A DNA stretch of 39,569 nt from assembly GCA_000621185.1 (NCBI GenBank), contig KK211224.1, forward strand, positions 517,507-557,075, given 5' to 3'. The position numbers and the translations under genes are program-made. The notes beneath the pieces are model-generated. The model was given only the letters and a program-made list of their open reading frames with translations, searched no databases and was not told the origin of the DNA. Positions 35,510 to 39,569 of the stretch are shown here, piece after piece (within the stretch, counting starts at the first letter, position 1; each line of letters begins with the position of its first letter). Origin of the DNA: Franconibacter pulveris DSM 19144 (GTDB taxonomy: Bacteria; Pseudomonadota; Gammaproteobacteria; Enterobacterales; Enterobacteriaceae).

Positions 35510-35689
35510 CTACCGGATGTCAGTGGCATCGAAGACCACCAGTCGTGAAGAGAGGTGGGCGGGAAAGTAGGTATCTTTAATCAGGCGGGAAACTGACGAT
35601 TCGCTCATCGTCAGAAACTGGAGCGACTGCCGCATACGCACGTTGCCGCTTTTGAGGAAAGCATTGTTACTGTCAGCACGAGTTTTCAT
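35510..35689 (-). CDS. Hypothetical 59-residue protein or gene fragment
   Basis: A 59-codon frame beginning MKTRADSNNAFLKSGN with GAGG at good spacing upstream and ending in two consecutive TAG stops. It contains VSRLIKDTYF and LVVFDATDI. The double stop and short length suggest the remnant N-terminus of a larger gene, perhaps a transposase, but I do not recognise the family. The stretch 35690-36206 has no gene I can support and becomes strongly AT-rich towards the next gene. Confidence 0.35.
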   Translation of the reverse strand: MKTRADSNNAFLKSGNVRMRQSLQFLTMSESSVSRLIKDTYFPAHLSSRLVVFDATDIR

Positions 35690-36206
35690 GATTGCACCTC
35701 AAGGGAACAGAGTGTCGAAGCGGTTATAGCGCGGAACGGGAAGGGGAGGTGGGGGTTGGGTGAAAAAGTGGAGTTCGGGTAGAAAGTAATGAATCCGAGA
35801 AGAGTTTCTTGCGATCAGAGATTATGGTTTTTAATGAACCAATTGAAAATAAATAAATTTTATTCGGTTAAGTCCTGTTAAGCATAAGATATGCTCTGGT
35901 TAACGAATGGCCACGCACGACTACAAACACTTCACAATACTTATCTCTAGGTGATTGTGCGGACTTGCCCCTCTATGCAAAACATCAGTGTTTTGAATAT
36001 CACTAAATAATATATTCAAAATAATACCTATTTAAATAATTACAGAAAAGTATGTTGCATTCTTTTTTTGTTTTTGTGCGTATAAACTAACCAAACAAGC
36101 TTAGATTATCGTTTAAAAATTGTTTCCGTGACGGAGATCACCCACGGTTATGTATAGCGGAAGGCATAGTAATCTAAATATCAAATTCTGAAAGTAAGAT
36201 TTATCG

Positions 36207-36785
36207 ATGATGGATGAGGAAAAAACTCGTGCCGAATTAGCACATATTGAATTTATTGCATACGGCACGTCGCGAATTTTTGATAGACGCATGAGGTCCT
36301 TAGATTGGAAACGTAAGGTAGTGACATTCCTTGGAGCCTTTGTTCCGTTAATGATAGGTGGTGCTGTTTTATCATTTGGGCTCGATGCTCCATTTTTGCC
36401 GTTTTGTATTGCAGTAGCTGGTGGGGCTAGTATTGTGCAATTAGCATTCTCATTATGGTCTCTGGTTTCTGGATGGGACCGCTCATACAGTGATTGCATG
36501 GCTTCTGTTAAGGAAAATACAGCTATTTATAACCTTGCTAGTAGTATTAGCAAGAAAATAGGTAAGCTTAATGAAGAAAAGCTATATATTTTAATAGATG
36601 ATTTAACGGAAAAGTATGAAAGGCGGGAGCAGGAAGATCTAGCTTTATGTGTAAATGACAAAGAACTTCGTTATGCAAATCGCGTCTCTTGTTTCTATTT
36701 CAAAAAGAAATGTTATGTATGTAATACAATTCCCTTAACATTAAAGCCAAGAAAATGTACTTGTGATGGTTGTGGGAAATTTTAA
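36207..36785 (+). CDS. Two-TM SLATT-like protein with Cys-rich C-terminus (mobilome type)
   Basis: A 192-residue protein. A charged N-terminal helix (RAELAHIEFIAYGTSRIFDRRM) is followed by TM helices at about 36-56 and 61-89 and a long soluble helix (about 100-150). The C-terminal zinc-ribbon-like tail CYVC-x11-CTCDGCGKF holds five Cys. The layout is like SLATT two-TM effectors and like proteins annotated as mobilome CxxCx(11)CxxC proteins; here the second Cys group is CTCDGC, slightly longer. SLATT proteins act as membrane-disrupting effectors of nucleotide-sensing defence systems. No strong ribosome-binding site; ATG 36207 or 36210 may start. It precedes a 70-residue partner by 13 bp. Confidence 0.65.
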   Translation: MMDEEKTRAELAHIEFIAYGTSRIFDRRMRSLDWKRKVVTFLGAFVPLMIGGAVLSFGLDAPFLPFCIAVAGGASIVQLAFSLWSLVSGWDRSYSDCMASVKENTAIYNLASSISKKIGKLNEEKLYILIDDLTEKYERREQEDLALCVNDKELRYANRVSCFYFKKKCYVCNTIPLTLKPRKCTCDGCGKF

Positions 36786-36798
36786 TTAAGGAGAACAC

Positions 36799-37011
36799 AT
36801 GAGTAGTGCAAAAATCCTTAACGCTTTCTTTAATGCATCTGAAGATGAGCGTAAAGAGTTTCTAAGAGTCCTTAGCCATTTTTATAAGGATAACCAAAGA
36901 GTACCTCTGCGGGACGGAATGGAAAGTTTTGCTGTGAATGAGAGTATTCGTAAGTCGCAGTCAATCAACTTTGCACCCATGCAAGGAGGGTGTCCGGTCT
37001 GCGGTAAATAA
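36799..37011 (+). CDS. Hypothetical 70-residue protein with CPVCGK tail
   Basis: Not recognised. Helical N-terminal half (ILNAFFNASEDERKEFLRVLSHFYKD) and a C-terminus CPVCGK with a single CxxC. AAGGAGAACAC gives a strong ribosome-binding site, 13 bp after the two-TM gene, so they form an operon. The Cys pair could complete a shared zinc site with the CDGCGKF tail of its neighbour; this is speculation from the similar tails. Confidence 0.65.
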   Translation: MSSAKILNAFFNASEDERKEFLRVLSHFYKDNQRVPLRDGMESFAVNESIRKSQSINFAPMQGGCPVCGK

Positions 37012-37016
37012 TTATC

Positions 37017-37050
37017 AAAGCCGCTTATTTAGCGGCTTTAAATTTTTTTA
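37017..37050 (+). terminator. Terminator of the two-TM/70-residue operon
   Basis: AAAGCCGC (37017-37024), loop TTATTTA, GCGGCTTT (37032-37039), then AAATTTTTTT. It starts 6 bases past the stop. Confidence 0.9.
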
Positions 37051-37255
37051 TTTAGCTAGTTATTACTGTTTATGGTTATAGATCGATAGGTTTTATTTAT
37101 TGTAATACAAAGGAAAGTGGAAGCTACAAGGCTGATGTAAAGAAAAAGTGTCAGCGATTTCTGACCGTTTTCTAGCTAATAACCAAATTAAATCTACATA
37201 ATTCAAACGTTAGACTATATAACATATTGTCAAAAATAAATTTTGGAATTTGGGT

Positions 37256-37294
37256 TTCGAAATAGTCACTGTGTTTTTATATGACTATTTCGAA
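37256..37294. repeat. Perfect 13-bp inverted repeat before the deaminase gene end
   Basis: TTCGAAATAGTCA (37256-37268) and its exact complement (37282-37294) enclose 13 bases. It lies 31 bp past the avcD-like stop. No T-run follows on either strand, so a plain terminator is not obvious; transcript 3'-end protection or a protein-binding site are alternatives. The rest of 37051-37324 is AT-rich without a gene. Confidence 0.7.
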
Positions 37295-37324
37295 TATGTT
37301 TAAGTTTGAGCATCAAAATAAAAG

Positions 37325-39055
37325 CTATTTCAACATATAATCTAACTCATCTTTTATCGGAATAACCTGTTCATAAAGTCGATGATATGCTTTTCCTATA
37401 GCTCCTCTGAATTGCACTAACTTGGGAGACATAGTGCCAATGTTAATTATGTGATCCTGAGTGATTCCTGGATAAGGATCTATAAATATAACCTCTGAAA
37501 TTCCTAGCTGATATGCTTTTTTTGCACATAGTTCGCAAGGACTTGCTGTAGTATATAACTTTCCGCCAACAATACCAGTTCCGCCATATTTAACCAATTG
37601 TAAAAAAGCATTCTCTTCTGCATGTAAAGCACGTGTATGTACTTGATTACTCTTATTATCAATACTATTGTGAATATCTTTAAAACAATAAGAAATATTT
37701 CTTCCTTTAAATGAGTTCAATTCTTGTATTACGGGTTTAAATATTTCGTAAAACTCTCCAGCTTTTGTTCTGAAGTTTTCATTATTTCTTTCGTAATGGC
37801 TATATGTTTCAATTTGAAAATCATTAATTAATCCATCAATTGATCTCATAGCACAAGGGATCTGCCCTTTAGCTACATCATTCCAGCCAACAGATTTTAT
37901 TGAATTATCATCATCTGTGACAACTGCTCCTACCTGTCTTGAAATACACCCAGAGTTTAACTTAACAGTATATGCAACCTGCATTACCCTTTCCATTGAT
38001 GTCGGAGTAATTAAACCGGGATGTTGCATTAATGCTATGTACCATGCGATTTGTGCTTTTAAAACATTGTTGTTATCATATTCATTTTTAGGATTGAATA
38101 AATGAATATCAGAGATTTCAATACATTTTTTAACGTTTGGATTTGTTAAATGTTTATATTCGCTTTCTCCTTTTCCTGACTCTTCATCATCTATTTTTTT
38201 GATTTGTTCGGCAGAGAATTTATGTAATTTCTGCAAATATCTAGTCCTGTGTTCATCTGGTGCATTGATAGAAACCAGATGAAATGCTGCATAACGGTCT
38301 TTAAAAAATTTGGCTTCATAGGGATTTCTTATAGCATCAATTACTATATAAGCGCGCCCATTTTTCACCTTGCGTATGAATTTTATAACTCTGTTTATTG
38401 TTTCAGGTAGATGAAATACAGAACTTGGTATAAAATCTTTAATTTTGTAATCCGCATCAACTTTGCCAATTCTTCTAATCGATTTGCCTGCTGATTGATA
38501 GACTGAGACATATAAACCAGACTCTAAATTATTTAATTCTTGTTTAAGGTCTCTAGTAAATTTTCTGACCAATTGAAGTATTCTGATGAATGAACGTTGA
38601 ATCTTTTGATCTGTAAAATCAATTTCAGCGTTGTGATCCAAGAGTTGTTTGATGACATTGATATATTTTGTTTTTAATAAACTTTTCGATAGAACGCCAT
38701 TTTTTACTAAATAAGTACTGGCTTTTTTTGTAACATTAATTCCACAGAAATGTATAAAATTATCCAACTTAGAAGTTGGAAGAAGTAGCAAATAAATTGA
38801 GATTAGATCACTTACTTTTATTGAATAAAAATTCTCCCAATGTTCTTCTGCGAATTTTCTCACTATGGAATAGCGTCTTATATCTAGCCCATCATAAAAG
38901 TTGTTCAGGCTATTTAATTCTGGAAAACATACTTCTTTGCTTTCCAGAATATTTGCTGTAGTAGTACAACCTGAACCAGTCCTTCCTGTAAGCCCCACGA
39001 GGATAAATTGATTATTTTCTAAAAACAACTCACTTATAAATTTTTGTTCTGCCAT
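37325..39055 (-). CDS. AvcD-type anti-phage deoxycytidylate (dCTP) deaminase
   Basis: A 576-residue two-domain protein. The N-terminal P-loop kinase-like domain has GLTGRTGSGCTTT (about residues 22-33). The C-terminal cytidine/deoxycytidylate deaminase domain (about 355-550) has the zinc-site HAE motif in HAEENAF (about 478) and PCELC (about 506-510), with QVGAVVTDDD as its opening strand. This architecture defines the AvcD/DCD anti-phage proteins, which deaminate dCTP/dCMP during infection and starve phage DNA synthesis. All catalytic residues look intact. ATG 39055 (MAEQKF) is preferred, with AGGATGG upstream; ATG 39076 is in frame without a site. The gene is strongly AT-rich, consistent with acquisition by transfer. 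Confidence 0.9.
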   Translation of the reverse strand: MAEQKFISELFLENNQFILVGLTGRTGSGCTTTANILESKEVCFPELNSLNNFYDGLDIRRYSIVRKFAEEHWENFYSIKVSDLISIYLLLLPTSKLDNFIHFCGINVTKKASTYLVKNGVLSKSLLKTKYINVIKQLLDHNAEIDFTDQKIQRSFIRILQLVRKFTRDLKQELNNLESGLYVSVYQSAGKSIRRIGKVDADYKIKDFIPSSVFHLPETINRVIKFIRKVKNGRAYIVIDAIRNPYEAKFFKDRYAAFHLVSINAPDEHRTRYLQKLHKFSAEQIKKIDDEESGKGESEYKHLTNPNVKKCIEISDIHLFNPKNEYDNNNVLKAQIAWYIALMQHPGLITPTSMERVMQVAYTVKLNSGCISRQVGAVVTDDDNSIKSVGWNDVAKGQIPCAMRSIDGLINDFQIETYSHYERNNENFRTKAGEFYEIFKPVIQELNSFKGRNISYCFKDIHNSIDNKSNQVHTRALHAEENAFLQLVKYGGTGIVGGKLYTTASPCELCAKKAYQLGISEVIFIDPYPGITQDHIINIGTMSPKLVQFRGAIGKAYHRLYEQVIPIKDELDYMLK

Positions 39056-39201
39056 AGCCTTTTTCCATCCTAACATATCACATCACAATCAGTGTGGATT
39101 AGGAGTTCAATTATTAGGAATATTCCCAAAATTTCAACTGATTAATTAAAGTATTTACTAAAAGGTAGCCGGTTAGAAATCTGCTAACAGATTGAACCCA
39201 T
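39056..39201 (-). promoter_or_regulatory. Short leader of the deaminase gene, possible truncated AvcI region
   Basis: The 146 bases between the deaminase start and the IS end must contain its promoter or any leader RNA. In characterised AvcID systems an inhibitory RNA, AvcI, of roughly 200 nt is encoded just 5' of avcD on the same strand. A GTTAGCAGATTTCTAAC hairpin-like stretch at about 39172-39188 is the only clear secondary structure. I cannot confirm an AvcI. Confidence 0.3.
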
Positions 39202-39569
39202 TGAATCGCCACGGGTTTAACAGACACCTCAGAGTCATTTAAGATGACTTAAAGAGAGGTACCCATGAGCGGTAAGCGTTATCCTGAAGAGTTTAAAATT
39301 GAAGCAGTCAAACAGGTTGTTGATCGTGGTCATTCTGTTTCCAGTGTTGCAACACGTCTCGATATCACCACTCACAGTCTTTACGCCTGAATAAAGAAGT
39401 ACGGTCCGGATTCTTCCACTCATAATGAACAGTCAGATGCTCAGGCCGAAATCCGCCGTCTTCAGAAAGAGTTGAAGCGGGTTACGGACGAACGGGACAT
39501 ATTAAAAAAGCCGCGGCGTACTTCGCAAAGCTGTCCGACTGAGGTACGCCTTTATCCGCGACAACAGCC
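39202..39569 (+). mobile_element. IS3-family insertion sequence, left end, continuing out of the window
   Basis: The left end begins TGAATCGCCACGGGTTT at 39202, resembling IS3-group terminal repeats (TGAACCGCCCCGGG). A damaged orfA follows at 39265, and the orfB-frame segment with YAFIRDNS starts near the window end. The element reads away from the deaminase gene. Confidence 0.8.
39265..39569 (+). pseudogene. IS3-family transposase OrfA, damaged and cut by the window edge
   Basis: OrfA encodes the helix-turn-helix/leucine-zipper part of the IS3 transposase. ATG 39265 (after GAGAGG) starts MSGKRYPEEFKIEAVKQVVD, ending at a TGA at 39388-39390 where homologues have Trp (SLYAWIKKYGP). After it the frame resumes with EIRRLQKELKRVTDERDILKK. 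A missing A in the A-run before GCCGCGG (about 39503-39510) then throws off the AAAYFAKLSD end. Two defects suggest the copy is not autonomously active. Confidence 0.8.

Noticed and set aside
39500-39512. A-run in the IS OrfA as the normal programmed -1 frameshift site
   Set aside because: IS3 elements do frameshift here, but the zero frame also fails to give the standard OrfA end because one A is missing, so this is damage on top of any programmed site.

Overview
The window is chromosomal DNA of an enterobacterium. Gene content and order from a tRNA-Arg through yqaB-yqaA-gshA-luxS, emrBA-mprA, ygaHZ, proXWV, nrdFEIH, ygaM, ygaC, alaE and yqaE match the E. coli backbone. High-GC coding DNA and the accessory genes (a GH15 hydrolase, a PhoX phosphatase, a GGDEF-EAL protein between luxS and emrB) suggest Cronobacter or a close relative. 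That genus assignment is inference; the family is secure.

Bases 1-23434 are mostly core genome. They hold tRNA-Arg(ACG) with an rtT-like repeat; the yqaB-yqaA overlapping pair; gshA (TTG start); the sRNA gene micA opposite luxS with its sigma-E promoter; luxS; a membrane-bound GGDEF-EAL protein; the mprA-emrA-emrB multidrug efflux operon; the ygaZH amino-acid exporter; a YgaY-type MFS transporter; the osmoregulated proVWX (ProU) operon; and the class Ib ribonucleotide reductase operon nrdHIEF behind two NrdR boxes exactly 31 bp apart. A MocR-type regulator, ygaM, ygaC and alaE follow.

Bases 23435-31130 are a mosaic. The segment that carries stpA-ygaP-ygaV in E. coli is replaced by an AT-rich stretch, several small unknown genes, a YodC-like protein, a two-gene unit ending in a HEPN-type protein, and a Ner-like regulator broken by two frameshifts. 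yqaE, a YncL-like 30-residue membrane peptide, a GH15 glucoamylase/trehalase-like enzyme and a Tat-exported PhoX phosphatase with a good Pho box follow.

Bases 31130-39569 are a lower-GC accessory island. The left half holds genes typical of interbacterial competition: an immunity-type lipoprotein, a GNAT acetyltransferase, a DUF4225-like effector facing a small membrane protein (probable immunity), and a DUF7079-like immunity gene overlapping a decayed effector (frameshift plus nonsense codon). The right half looks like a phage-defence segment: a two-TM protein with a Cys-rich tail paired with a 70-residue CxxC-tailed protein, and a large AvcD-type anti-phage deoxycytidylate deaminase. The window ends in a damaged IS3-family element starting 146 bp upstream of the deaminase start, where homologous systems carry the inhibitory AvcI RNA. 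No type VI secretion structural genes, CRISPR arrays or rRNA genes were seen.
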